In this document: positions 38,641-46,179 of the stretch, piece after piece
How the letters are laid out: each line of letters starts with the position of its first letter
How positions within the stretch are numbered: the stretch's first letter is position 1
Virus record (IMG/VR): IMGVR_UViG_3300027127_000005
Coordinates: 1 to 64,000 of that record
Direction: 5' to 3' (one strand)
Length of the DNA: 64,000 nt
Origin: a virus
Notes under the pieces: model-generated
Told to the model about the DNA's origin: nothing
Database searches by the model: none
The model's input: only the letters and a program-made list of their open reading frames with translations
Program-made: the position numbers and the translations under genes

Positions 38641-39405
38641 CTATGATATTCGTTTTCTTTTAGAAGTGTCTATATCTCTCTTTTTTTGATATGTTGAAAG
38701 AGCACCAGCATTACTAATATAACCTGTTTCAAGACACATCCATCTTTGAGAATTTACTTTTTGAATAATTTTTAACCTTTCTTCTTTTGGTATAGAAAAG
38801 GCACCGATTTTTAGTTCATAGGTTTTTTTACCACCCATTTTACCATCTTTTGATTTCTCATCTTCTGTCCTACTATGAATACCTTTACCAAGTTCTTTAC
38901 ACTTATTTCCACCCATTTTAGCAACTTCAACTCTTTCTTCTTTTGTAAAATTGTGAATACCGACTTTCAATTCTACAAATTTATTTCCAACTTCTTTTCC
39001 AATATTTTGTCTCAAAATTCTAACATCTTCACTAATATTACCCATCTTTTCTCTGGTTTCTATTGAATGAACTCTCCCTTTATTTTTTTCAGTAATTATC
39101 TCACTAAATCTATTTCTACATTTTTCATAAAGATAAGAATTGTAATATCTTTTGTTATTTTTCATTCTCATATGAGCATTAGTCATTTTGTGAGTTTTAT
39201 AATGATGAACACCATATCTCACTATACATATTTTTTCAAGTAGTGCGTGAGCAACATAATGTTCTCTTGAAGTAAGAACTACAACTCTATTATTCTTTCC
39301 GTAAATACTTACTGGAAAGATGTGGTGTTTTTCTGTATATCCATCAGGTGGAGTTCTGTTCTCTGCTTTCCTGATGAGATTACAATAAACTTTTAGATAG
39401 TTCAT
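38641..39405 (-). CDS. HNH-type endonuclease with shared C-terminal module, 254 aa
   Basis: N-terminal nuclease region YTEKHHIFPVSIYGKNNRVV, LTSREHYVAHALLEKI has the HH...N...EHYVAH pattern of HNH homing enzymes. The middle carries three GxGxHxxTxEE repeats and the C-terminus SQRWMCLETGYIS...LSTYQKKRDIDTS matches the 16308 and 40989 proteins, whose N-termini are GIY-YIG. Start at MNYLKVYCNLIRKAENRTPP, right behind hairpin leader copy 3. Confidence 0.75.
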   Translation of the reverse strand: MNYLKVYCNLIRKAENRTPPDGYTEKHHIFPVSIYGKNNRVVVLTSREHYVAHALLEKICIVRYGVHHYKTHKMTNAHMRMKNNKRYYNSYLYEKCRNRFSEIITEKNKGRVHSIETREKMGNISEDVRILRQNIGKEVGNKFVELKVGIHNFTKEERVEVAKMGGNKCKELGKGIHSRTEDEKSKDGKMGGKKTYELKIGAFSIPKEERLKIIQKVNSQRWMCLETGYISNAGALSTYQKKRDIDTSKRKRIS

Positions 39406-39498
39406 TTCTACTCTGTAAGTCGCAATACTATTTATACAAGAAAAGGTGCCCGAAAGCACCTCTTCCACCTATAATGCGACTTACAGGTATTGTTATTT
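39406..39498 (-). promoter_or_regulatory. covarying hairpin leader with late promoter, copy 3
   Basis: Stem CTGTAAGTCGCA (39413-39424) with TGCGACTTACAG (39475-39486), 12 perfect pairs. Inside: GGTGCTTTCGGGCACC-TTTT terminator and TATAAATA (39429-39436). Confidence 0.75.
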
Positions 39499-39500
39499 AG

Positions 39501-39761
39501 TCATTCTACAATCAAACAATAACGACACTGAAAACTAAAAGTTTCTTTTTGCCAGATTTTCTTCACACCATTTTCTTCCCAAGAATACACAACTTCATAA
39601 CAAGGGTCTGTGCTCCCATAAGAATTGAGACCTTCAACAGTCACATAACCTTTGGAACCATCTGCCCGTGCCCAACGAGAACCAACTTGGATTTCGTGTG
39701 GTTTGAAGAAATGACGGACCACTGCTTTGCGTCCATCTATGATTTCGGTTTCATAGTTCAT
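39501..39761 (-). CDS. hypothetical protein, 86 aa
   Basis: Starts MNYETEIIDGRKAVVRHFFK. Barrel-like stretch QVGSRWARADGSKGYVTVEG and a Cys-x2-Cys end (QCRYC). Function unknown. Confidence 0.65.
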   Translation of the reverse strand: MNYETEIIDGRKAVVRHFFKPHEIQVGSRWARADGSKGYVTVEGLNSYGSTDPCYEVVYSWEENGVKKIWQKETFSFQCRYCLIVE

Positions 39762-40018
39762 TTTAGTTCTCCATAAAGTTCAAGAATACGACGAGCAACT
39801 ACGATCGCAAGTTGTTTGTTCCCAATAGACACACATTCGGTGATACTTTTAGTTGTTGAATCGTGGTTCTTTTCAGTGTATTCAATATACACCCCACCAT
39901 TATCTGCTTGAAGTTTTGCAGTATGAGTTACACCTTCTGCTTCATCAGTGAGTTCATAAACATCAGTGGTGCTATGAAGAATTTCAGTTCCAGGAATAAG
40001 TCTGTAGAAGTCGGTCAT
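39758..40018 (-). CDS. hypothetical protein, 86 aa
   Basis: Starts MTDFYRLIPGTEILHSTTDV. Beta-rich then a C-terminal helix ending ELYGELK. Function unknown. Confidence 0.7.
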   Translation of the reverse strand: MTDFYRLIPGTEILHSTTDVYELTDEAEGVTHTAKLQADNGGVYIEYTEKNHDSTTKSITECVSIGNKQLAIVVARRILELYGELK

Positions 40019-40045
40019 CGGTTTGTTGTCTATGAGAGTATTATG

Positions 40046-40330
40046 TCAAATGTAACGAGGAGAACTTATTTCAGTCCAAGGAAGAGTTTTTAGTTCTTCA
40101 TATGTAAATTGAATACCATCATCAAGTCGTGCTTCATTTTTATAGAGATAGAACTGCTTGAAATTCACAACAGTTCCTCTCAAATCACCATATTCATCTA
40201 CTTGATAAACAAGAACATCACAATACTTATTTCTATCATAAGTCAGGATTGTTGCCTTACGAATAGGTGCTTTTTCTCCCGCAACATCACCATAAGATGG
40301 AATAGGATAATCAGTAAAGGCATCAAGCAT
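40046..40330 (-). CDS. hypothetical protein, 94 aa, paralog of 6126
   Basis: Starts MLDAFTDYPIPSYGDVAGEK. Paralog of 6126-6392 with the promoter region also conserved. Confidence 0.75.
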   Translation of the reverse strand: MLDAFTDYPIPSYGDVAGEKAPIRKATILTYDRNKYCDVLVYQVDEYGDLRGTVVNFKQFYLYKNEARLDDGIQFTYEELKTLPWTEISSPRYI

Positions 40331-40339
40331 TTGGAGTTC

Positions 40340-40402
40340 CTTTGTGTATGAGAGTATTATAGTGCAAAAAGGGCACCTGTGGAGTGCCCCTGTGCCAGTT
40401 CT
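40340..40402 (-). promoter_or_regulatory. terminator-promoter module
   Basis: Minus strand: GAACTGGCACAGGGGCACTC, CACAGGTGCCCTTTTTGCAC and TATAATACTCTCATAC. GGGGCAC/GTGCCC stem then TTTTT: a good terminator directly before TATAAT. Confidence 0.7.
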
Positions 40403-40705
40403 TCAAGTGTCCTGATAATACATCCCCTGTCCATCAAAAATATAATCAGGTTGAGAATACTCTAAACCACTTTCATATAACTTTGTTTCTCCTTCTGTAT
40501 AAACCTCAAAAGAATGAGTTTTCAAGTATTCTTCCATTTGTTCGTGGATTTTTACTCCCCGTTTATATGCTTCTGCTTCTTCAGGAACTACACTATCAAT
40601 AGCAGCACGGAGAGCAGCAGTAATACCTCCTTGCTGATAGTTTGGGGGCAATTCACGATAGAAGGCATCTACAACTGCTTGTGCTTCAGGAGTAAGTTCA
40701 GTCAT
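40403..40705 (-). CDS. hypothetical protein, 100 aa
   Basis: Starts MTELTPEAQAVVDAFYRELP. Helix-rich; ITAALRAAIDSVVPEEAEAY recalls the MTERA family centre. Ends MYYQDT, its stop lying in the module's GGACACTTGA. Confidence 0.7.
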   Translation of the reverse strand: MTELTPEAQAVVDAFYRELPPNYQQGGITAALRAAIDSVVPEEAEAYKRGVKIHEQMEEYLKTHSFEVYTEGETKLYESGLEYSQPDYIFDGQGMYYQDT

Positions 40706-40908
40706 CGGTTAGGATTGATGTAATTGGGCAGTTGAAAGTTGATGTAAGGTCTTACCTGATTTCCATTCTCATCATAGATACCATCAAAGTCAATCTCTGC
40801 ATGAGTGTCGCAATCATAACTATAAAAATCAAAAGAGGCATTATAACGACGCAGGAGTTCCTCAAAGTCCCTCATAAATGCGTCGGTGATTTGTTGTTGG
40901 TCAGTCAT
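40702..40908 (-). CDS. hypothetical protein, 68 aa
   Basis: Starts MTDQQQITDAFMRDFEELLR. Function unknown. Confidence 0.65.
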   Translation of the reverse strand: MTDQQQITDAFMRDFEELLRRYNASFDFYSYDCDTHAEIDFDGIYDENGNQVRPYINFQLPNYINPNR

Positions 40909-40914
40909 CGGTTT

Positions 40915-40988
40915 GGTTGCTTATGAAGTCATTATACAACGAAAAAGGGCACCTGTGGAGATGCCCTGTGCCAGTTCTTCAAGTGTCC
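40915..40988 (-). promoter_or_regulatory. terminator-promoter module
   Basis: Minus strand: GGACACTTGAAGAACTGGCA, then GGGCATC-TCCACA-GGTGCCC (7-bp stem) TTTTT, then TTGTATAATGACTTC. Clearest terminator in this series. Confidence 0.75.
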
Positions 40989-41774
40989 TTATGATACTCT
41001 AACTCGTTTGGAAGTATCTATACCTTGTTTCTTTTGATATATTGAAAGTGGTCCTGGTGTTGTTATATATCCCGTCTCAAGACACATCCATCTTTGAGTA
41101 CCTGTAGTTTTCCCTCCTTTCTTACCACCTTTACTTCCACCTATTTTACCACCATTAGAAGATATAATTTTTCTTTCCTCTTTAGTTAGAGCAAATATTC
41201 CTACTCCAAGTTCTTTTGTTTTTGTACCACCTTTTTTACCATCTTCAGTCATTTTTTCTTTACTTCTTCCAGCAACTCCAATACCAAGTTCGCAATTTCT
41301 TTTACCTACTTTACTTGAAAGTTTTGTTCTTTCTTCTGGAGGTACGGAAAAACAACCTATTGCTTTTTCAAAAGTTTTTCTTCCTATTTCACTTCTTTCT
41401 TCTGGTGTTAAGGCAAACAAACCTCTTTTTTCTTCATACATTTTTTTACCTGTTTTTTGTCCATTTTTTCTAGAAACATCAATAGAAAACTTTCCACCAC
41501 ATGCTTCGTTAAGACACCATTTATCAGTATTAAAAACTGGTCTAATTAATCTTTCTTCAATATCTAATGCTTCTAACCAACCTTCATCTGTGAAGTTAAA
41601 AAGTTGAAGTATCTGCTTTTTAGGAGTATAAAAATTCCACATCCACTTATGAGTTTCAGGAGAACCCATATAGTATTCATTAAACTTCTTCTCTTTATGA
41701 ACACCATAATAGTAATACAAAACTTCCTCAAAGATAATCTTGTATATGTAAATTCTTGGACTTTGTGCAGTCAT
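40989..41774 (-). CDS. GIY-YIG-type endonuclease with shared C-terminal module, 261 aa
   Basis: N-terminal GIY-YIG-like part: IYIYKIIFEEVLYYYYGVHK, then YYMGSPETHKWMW and EALDIEERLIRP (putative catalytic Glu). Four GxxxFxLTPEER repeats follow, then the C-terminus TQRWMCLETGYITTPGPLSI shared with 16308 and 38641. Start at the ATG (41774) after leader copy 4. The gene abuts the 40915-40988 module. Confidence 0.75.
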   Translation of the reverse strand: MTAQSPRIYIYKIIFEEVLYYYYGVHKEKKFNEYYMGSPETHKWMWNFYTPKKQILQLFNFTDEGWLEALDIEERLIRPVFNTDKWCLNEACGGKFSIDVSRKNGQKTGKKMYEEKRGLFALTPEERSEIGRKTFEKAIGCFSVPPEERTKLSSKVGKRNCELGIGVAGRSKEKMTEDGKKGGTKTKELGVGIFALTKEERKIISSNGGKIGGSKGGKKGGKTTGTQRWMCLETGYITTPGPLSIYQKKQGIDTSKRVRVS

Positions 41775-41884
41775 AGTTCTTTCTGTTACAGTTCGCAATA
41801 ATATTTATACAAGAAAAGAGGACATTTCTGCCCTCTAATCTTTACCTGATAAGGTGCGAACTATAACAGGTACTATTATTTATT
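41775..41884 (-). promoter_or_regulatory. covarying hairpin leader with late promoter, copy 4
   Basis: 15-bp stem (41783-41797 with 41855-41869) with one G-U pair. Inside: AGAGGGCA-GAAA-TGTCCTCT-TTTC terminator and TATAAATA (41802-41809). Confidence 0.75.
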
Positions 41885-42134
41885 CAACAATTGAACATAA
41901 AGGGAACACTCGCACACTTGAAATAAATCCTGGTTTTGTATATTTGTCCTTATAGTTTGAAGCAAAAATTCGTGCTTCATTTTGAGTTTCAAAAACTCCA
42001 AAGTATCGGTGAAGTCCCTCTACACCTTCATATTTGTTATAAAGTCCCACTATCCACTTATGAGAATGTTCTGGATATGAATCATTTTCGGCAATCCAGT
42101 CGTAGTATGCGTCCTTATTCATTTCAGTTTTCAT
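41880..42134 (-). CDS. hypothetical protein, 84 aa
   Basis: Starts MKTEMNKDAYYDWIAENDSY. Contains KWIVGLYNKYEGVEGLHRYF and FETQNEARIFASNY. The stop TAA lies inside the ATAAATAATA of the adjacent leader. Confidence 0.65.
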   Translation of the reverse strand: MKTEMNKDAYYDWIAENDSYPEHSHKWIVGLYNKYEGVEGLHRYFGVFETQNEARIFASNYKDKYTKPGFISSVRVFPLCSIVE

Positions 42135-42412
42135 TGTGTTACCTCAGTAGTAGTTACTGGTGGTGGAGGTGGTGGCAGTATAGCAGGTTGTGGTGCTACT
42201 GTTTGAACTGTAGGTTGTGGGAGATTTACAGGTTCTGGAGCAACTTGTGGTTGTTGTGTTTGTTCAAGTTTCTTTTCCAGTTCCATTACCTTTTGGTCCA
42301 ATGGAGTCAAAGGAACTTCTTTTTGTGAATCTGCCAGTTTCCAACCAGTAGCACCAGCAGCAAAGATACTGGCAAGAGCAGCAACAACAGAAACAGTCTT
42401 AGAAAAACTCAT
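42131..42412 (-). CDS. membrane-anchored proline-rich protein, 93 aa
   Basis: N-terminal signal-anchor (VSVVAALASIFAAGATGWKL), coiled-coil (LDQKVMELEKKLEQTQQ) and a long Pro-rich tail. The layout is spanin-like, with a helix, a rod and a flexible end spanning the envelope, but no lysis gene identification is possible. Confidence 0.6.
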   Translation of the reverse strand: MSFSKTVSVVAALASIFAAGATGWKLADSQKEVPLTPLDQKVMELEKKLEQTQQPQVAPEPVNLPQPTVQTVAPQPAILPPPPPPVTTTEVTQ

Positions 42413-42570
42413 TTTGAATCAGCAATTTTGTAAGGGAACTCTTCGTCCGACAACTCATCATACAGCAGTCGGGCAAAAATTAGGTGGGGTCTTGTGCCAC
42501 TTTCAATTGCGGAACTGGTGGCAACAGTCCAAAAAATATCAAGTTCGTGTTTTGGTGGAAGAGGTTTCAT
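42409..42570 (-). CDS. hypothetical protein, 53 aa
   Basis: Reads MKPLPPKHELDIFWTVATSS. ATGA overlap with the proline-rich gene. Function unknown. Confidence 0.6.
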   Translation of the reverse strand: MKPLPPKHELDIFWTVATSSAIESGTRPHLIFARLLYDELSDEEFPYKIADSK

Positions 42571-42598
42571 AAATTTTAAAATTACACCTATTATTATA

Positions 42599-43366
42599 TC
42601 ATAAAATTTGACGAACTTTCCATCCTTTATGTTGTTTTAACTTTCCCCTTAACACTTTTGAAAGGCAAGAAGAATCTAATCCATATTTTTTACCAAATTT
42701 CATCAAAGTAGTAAATTCCTCTATAATTTCTCCATTAGGTGAAGTAAAAAGAAAATGTCTTCTCTGCAAATTTGAAATTGTGTTTCTATGTTCTTCACTT
42801 AAAATTTTATTTTTCATTTTTCTTTTTGTTTCTTCACTTATTTTTTTCCCAATATTTGCTTGTCTTATTTTTTCTTTAGTTTCTTCAGTATGCAATCTAC
42901 CCTTACTACATTTACTTATTTTTTCTCTTGTTTCTTTGGATATATTTTTTTTAGATTCTCTCATTTTCCTTTTAGTTTCTTCCGTATGAAATTTACCAGT
43001 CATAGATTTACTTTTTTTTATTCTAGTTTTTAAGGAATAAACTCTATTTTTTGATGATTCACTTATTTTTTTTAATGCTTCTTCAGAAAAATTTGAAGAA
43101 CCTTGCCCACCATCAGTCCTATTGAGTAAAATACCAGTTTTCAAATTTTTCCTACCAAAAATCGCAATCATATAAATTTCGTGTCTAAATGCTTCTTCTT
43201 CGGTTAAATTTTGCTTTAATAATATTACTCTTGATTTATCTTTAGGTGGTTTTATGTCAGTTTTTTTCCTACTATAATATCTTCTTCCACTACCTTTACC
43301 TATGTAATAAGGAGTCCTATCTTCTCTTAAATACGCATAGGTATAAAATCTTTTAGGATTTACCAT
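42599..43366 (-). CDS. GIY-YIG homing endonuclease with NUMOD3 repeats, 255 aa
   Basis: GIY-YIG core: FYTYAYLREDRTPYYIGKGS, Arg-Arg-Tyr-Tyr follow, Glu in FRHEIYMIAIFG, then LLNRTDGGQGSS. Several NUMOD3 repeats (HTEETKRKM, KFHTEET, RLHTEETKEKI) and a C-terminal NUMOD1-like helix-turn-helix (TLMKFGKKYGLDSSCLSKVL). This is the classic layout of phage homing enzymes. Leader copy 5. Confidence 0.85.
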   Translation of the reverse strand: MVNPKRFYTYAYLREDRTPYYIGKGSGRRYYSRKKTDIKPPKDKSRVILLKQNLTEEEAFRHEIYMIAIFGRKNLKTGILLNRTDGGQGSSNFSEEALKKISESSKNRVYSLKTRIKKSKSMTGKFHTEETKRKMRESKKNISKETREKISKCSKGRLHTEETKEKIRQANIGKKISEETKRKMKNKILSEEHRNTISNLQRRHFLFTSPNGEIIEEFTTLMKFGKKYGLDSSCLSKVLRGKLKQHKGWKVRQIL

Positions 43367-43470
43367 AACTGCTCTTAACTTGGTGGTTATTAGTATTTAT
43401 ACAGGAAAAGCACTCGAAAGTGCTTTATCCCAACCCGAAAAGAACCACCAAGTCAGGCATTTTTATTTAT
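43367..43470 (-). promoter_or_regulatory. covarying hairpin leader with late promoter, copy 5
   Basis: 11-bp stem (43378-43388 with 43443-43453). Inside: AAAGCACT-TTCG-AGTGCTTT-TCC and TATAAATA (43394-43401). Confidence 0.75.
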
Positions 43471-43485
43471 CAGGTAGTTTCTTCA

Positions 43486-43797
43486 TCATCCAACTACTCT
43501 CCAACAAACAGTTGCATTTCCATTATTAACATTTGCAATCTTACGAAATGCTCCATAACTCATATCCATATCAGCGTGAGAATATGGACCTCTATCAGTC
43601 ACGGTCACATAAACTTGTTTCCTATTGTCTTGATTTGTAATCCGAAGTCGTGTTCCAAACTTAAGATAAGGATGGGCTACGGTATGGGCATAAGCATCAA
43701 ATCTTTTTCCTGATGCAGTTCTCTGACCATCAAAACCATCACCTACTCCATAGTAAGTTGCAATTCCACAAGTCAGTCCAGCAATCAATCCAATCAT
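43486..43797 (-). CDS. RlpA-like double-psi beta-barrel protein, 103 aa
   Basis: Follows the RlpA pattern: GIATYYGVGDGFDGQRTASG, then HTVAHPYLKFGTRLRITNQD, then VTVTDRGPYSHADMDMSYGA. The conserved Asp (DRGPY) and His (VAH) of the fold are present. RlpA proteins are peptidoglycan lytic transglycosylases. A short hydrophobic N-terminus (MIGLIAGLTC) could be a weak export signal. Candidate lysis or cell-wall enzyme; substrate not shown. Confidence 0.75.
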   Translation of the reverse strand: MIGLIAGLTCGIATYYGVGDGFDGQRTASGKRFDAYAHTVAHPYLKFGTRLRITNQDNRKQVYVTVTDRGPYSHADMDMSYGAFRKIANVNNGNATVCWRVVG

Positions 43798-44156
43798 TCT
43801 TTGTCCAACTCCTCATCAAGTTTCAAATCATCAATCAAATTACCTACAAGGTCATCAAGGTCATCAAACATTTCTTTGGTGAATGGAATCAGTTTCTCTT
43901 CACCTCTATCAATTCTATCACACATTTCTATCAGGTATTCAAGAAACTCTTTAGGATATGTTTCATCTAGATTGATAGAAGTCCAGAACCAATTATAACA
44001 TTCTTCATATGGGTCGTCAGTTTTCAGCAGAGCATAATCCTTATAGTTTCCACTGATAAGGTCTCTCCACATCTTGAAGTTATTTCCTACCTCCCTCCAA
44101 CCAGTTTGCAGGCAGTGACCGAAATAATACTCAAACCAATTCAGTTTTGTCTTCAT
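43794..44156 (-). CDS. hypothetical acidic protein, 120 aa
   Basis: Starts MKTKLNWFEYYFGHCLQTGW. Aromatic N-terminal half, acidic helical C-terminal half. Function unknown. Confidence 0.7.
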   Translation of the reverse strand: MKTKLNWFEYYFGHCLQTGWREVGNNFKMWRDLISGNYKDYALLKTDDPYEECYNWFWTSINLDETYPKEFLEYLIEMCDRIDRGEEKLIPFTKEMFDDLDDLVGNLIDDLKLDEELDKE

Positions 44157-44412
44157 CTATTTGCTCCAGTCGTTCCCAATTCCAAGTACGCTCAATAAAT
44201 CCAACATCAAATCCGAACTTATATACCCAGAACAAAATACTCAGCAGACCACTACTACCAAAAGTGATTTGAATGTAGGGCCAAGAAGGAAAATCATTCC
44301 AACTTACAGATGTTTGAAGAAGTGCCCAACGGTCTGTAAAGAAGAATTGAACGTACCATTCGTGCCCAAAATCTTCACGATAAAACCATTTAGCAACTTG
44401 AAAAAATTTCAT
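44131..44412 (-). CDS. hypothetical protein, 93 aa, distant paralog of 37367
   Basis: Starts MKFFQVAKWFYREDFGHEWY. Hydrophobic central strand and GLLSILFWVYKFGFDVGF, possibly membrane-inserted. Confidence 0.65.
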   Translation of the reverse strand: MKFFQVAKWFYREDFGHEWYVQFFFTDRWALLQTSVSWNDFPSWPYIQITFGSSGLLSILFWVYKFGFDVGFIERTWNWERLEQIDEDKTELV

Positions 44413-44606
44413 TGTTTCAGTTCCTCAGCAAGTTGCAACATATCGTTCTTATCTAGAACAATCAAATCGTTTTGTGCCGTATAAGATATCACATAGTTAC
44501 TAGCAAGTGAAAGAATAGCAGCAACTAACTTTTCTTCAGTATTAGCACCTTGATTAGTTCTCTGCTCCCACACAGCACTCATAAACTCTTTTGCTCTTTC
44601 ATTCAT
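44409..44606 (-). CDS. MTERA-family-like protein, 65 aa
   Basis: Starts MNERAKEFMSAVWEQRTNQG; ends QLAEELKQ. Diverged relative of the 34737-35319 group. Confidence 0.65.
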   Translation of the reverse strand: MNERAKEFMSAVWEQRTNQGANTEEKLVAAILSLASNYVISYTAQNDLIVLDKNDMLQLAEELKQ

Positions 44607-44836
44607 TTTTTATTTTTCTTTTCTTCAGTTTGAGGTTTTGGTTGAGTATAAGGGATTCTACCAGTTTCATTATACATCAGAATATCATACTTGAACTTAC
44701 ATTCAAGTGGTTTCTGATTACACATTTTAAGTGCATTATTAGTAATTGTATTTACAGAAGTTGCACCACCAATAGCAAATCCAGCAATTGCAGTTAGAAT
44801 CAGAACTGGATAAGCAATGATAGATTTAATAAACAT
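44603..44836 (-). CDS. small membrane protein, 77 aa
   Basis: Start at MFIKSIIAYPVLILTAIAGF. One transmembrane helix, then MCNQKPLECKFKYDILMY, like 34123, and a charged tail. Confidence 0.65.
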   Translation of the reverse strand: MFIKSIIAYPVLILTAIAGFAIGGATSVNTITNNALKMCNQKPLECKFKYDILMYNETGRIPYTQPKPQTEEKKNKK

Positions 44837-44840
44837 AATT

Positions 44841-45200
44841 TCAATCCCAAGAAACGTTTTGAACAAGGAAACCTGGCATCACATAAGTCAAACCAGTGCT
44901 AGAAGGTTTGTAATCCCATTTATACTCGTACTTATTATGACTATCCCAAGTTACGAATCCTTTTTCTTTATCAAATCGTGATTTAATTGTCAAACTAAAA
45001 CGATTTGAGTAAATGTTGCGTGTGCGAAGTGCTCCACCTTTCTCACGAGTTTCAACTACTTTACATACATCTGTTATAAATTGGGTCGATGTTTCTACTG
45101 CACACGAAGTTTCGTAGGCAAACGATCGATGAGTTTTCTGTTCTTGTGCAAATACAGGAGAAGTCAGAAAAAGAGAAGAAAGAAGAAGAATGCTTTTCAT
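44841..45200 (-). CDS. exported protein with signal peptide, 119 aa
   Basis: Start at MKSILLLSSLFLTSPVFAQE: a typical Sec signal peptide with cleavage after VFA. The mature part holds two Cys (likely disulfide) and is beta-rich. Function unknown. Confidence 0.75.
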   Translation of the reverse strand: MKSILLLSSLFLTSPVFAQEQKTHRSFAYETSCAVETSTQFITDVCKVVETREKGGALRTRNIYSNRFSLTIKSRFDKEKGFVTWDSHNKYEYKWDYKPSSTGLTYVMPGFLVQNVSWD

Positions 45201-45202
45201 AA

Positions 45203-45409
45203 TCATTTAACAATTTGCCAGTTAAAATCTTGTGTTTTGTTTAGAGTGAATTTGTATTTTCCATTCACTGATGTCAGGAACATAGTTCCATCTTTTTCAT
45301 CATCTACATAGCAACTATGTAGATTATCCATCTCTACATCAAACCTGACTTTTGCCAGATTTGACACAGGTTCTACACAAACAAATTTACGTTTAGTTGC
45401 AGTTGCCAT
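45203..45409 (-). CDS. hypothetical protein, 68 aa
   Basis: Start at MATATKRKFVCVEPVSNLAK. Beta-rich; function unknown. Confidence 0.65.
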   Translation of the reverse strand: MATATKRKFVCVEPVSNLAKVRFDVEMDNLHSCYVDDEKDGTMFLTSVNGKYKFTLNKTQDFNWQIVK

Positions 45410-45411
45410 AA

Positions 45412-45819
45412 TCACTTATTCATTTGGAGAGTAGGAACAGGCATACCACCTTCAGTAGGCACATAGATGGTTACATTACCATTCTTACTGCCATCTTCGA
45501 TACCAGTGATATACAGATACTGAAGATACTCACGATTGTCCTTCAGACTATCACCGATGATTTGGTTTGCCTTGGCAACACCAGAAGCACGGATGATTTC
45601 AGCATCAGCAAGTTGTTGAGCACTATCTTTCTTTGCTTGTGCTTCCAGAACCGCAACCTGACGAGTGTATTCTGCCTTTTGCAGTTCTGCTTTACCAGCA
45701 AGAGATTGTTGCCACACATTATACATTGGTCCACCAATAAACAGCAGAGCAATAACAACTACAAACCCAACACCAAATACAATGGCAACAGGGGTGTTGG
45801 GATCATCGTAACGATTCAT
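45412..45819 (-). CDS. SPFH/prohibitin-like membrane protein, 135 aa
   Basis: One N-terminal transmembrane helix (VAIVFGVGFVVVIALLFIGG) then a long charged helix (ELQKAEYTRQVAVLEAQAKK, AEIIRASGVAKANQIIGDSL) matching the C-terminal helix of prohibitins and HflC. The SPFH head itself appears reduced. Likely a membrane scaffold. Confidence 0.7.
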   Translation of the reverse strand: MNRYDDPNTPVAIVFGVGFVVVIALLFIGGPMYNVWQQSLAGKAELQKAEYTRQVAVLEAQAKKDSAQQLADAEIIRASGVAKANQIIGDSLKDNREYLQYLYITGIEDGSKNGNVTIYVPTEGGMPVPTLQMNK

Positions 45820-45838
45820 AATTTACCTCAAATAAAGT

Positions 45839-46177
45839 TCAGGGAGTAATCCAATCGTAACTACCAGGAGTTTCTACACTCTCATTCCCATCATATTCAT
45901 CAATACGATAAGGACCAGAGACCTCAGCAATAGCAAGTTTAGCACACATTCCGTCTGCTTTGGCACCCATTTCTTCTACAACTTGAACAAGAATAGGATC
46001 GTGACGGGAAATATCATAATCACCATAGTATTTGTGACTGTTGAACATACTCTTGGAGTTTGGGACATATTCTGGATTGGGTTTCAATCCATCATAACCC
46101 AATTCAATCATTCGGTCCATTGCCTCATTAGAGAGACCGAACCCACCGTAGCAGGCATTATATACTACTTTAGTCAT
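45839..46177 (-). CDS. conserved phage protein, 112 aa
   Basis: Starts MTKVVYNACYGGFGLSNEAM. The KVVYN.CYGGF.LS..A opening is a widely shared phage protein family of unknown role. Lies between the SPFH-like and pilin-like genes. Confidence 0.75.
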   Translation of the reverse strand: MTKVVYNACYGGFGLSNEAMDRMIELGYDGLKPNPEYVPNSKSMFNSHKYYGDYDISRHDPILVQVVEEMGAKADGMCAKLAIAEVSGPYRIDEYDGNESVETPGSYDWITP

Positions 46178-46179
46178 AA

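Noticed and set aside
45543-45758. Minus-strand 71-codon frame inside the SPFH-like gene
   Set aside because: Shadow frame; the SPFH-like protein has a clear membrane helix and long helix.
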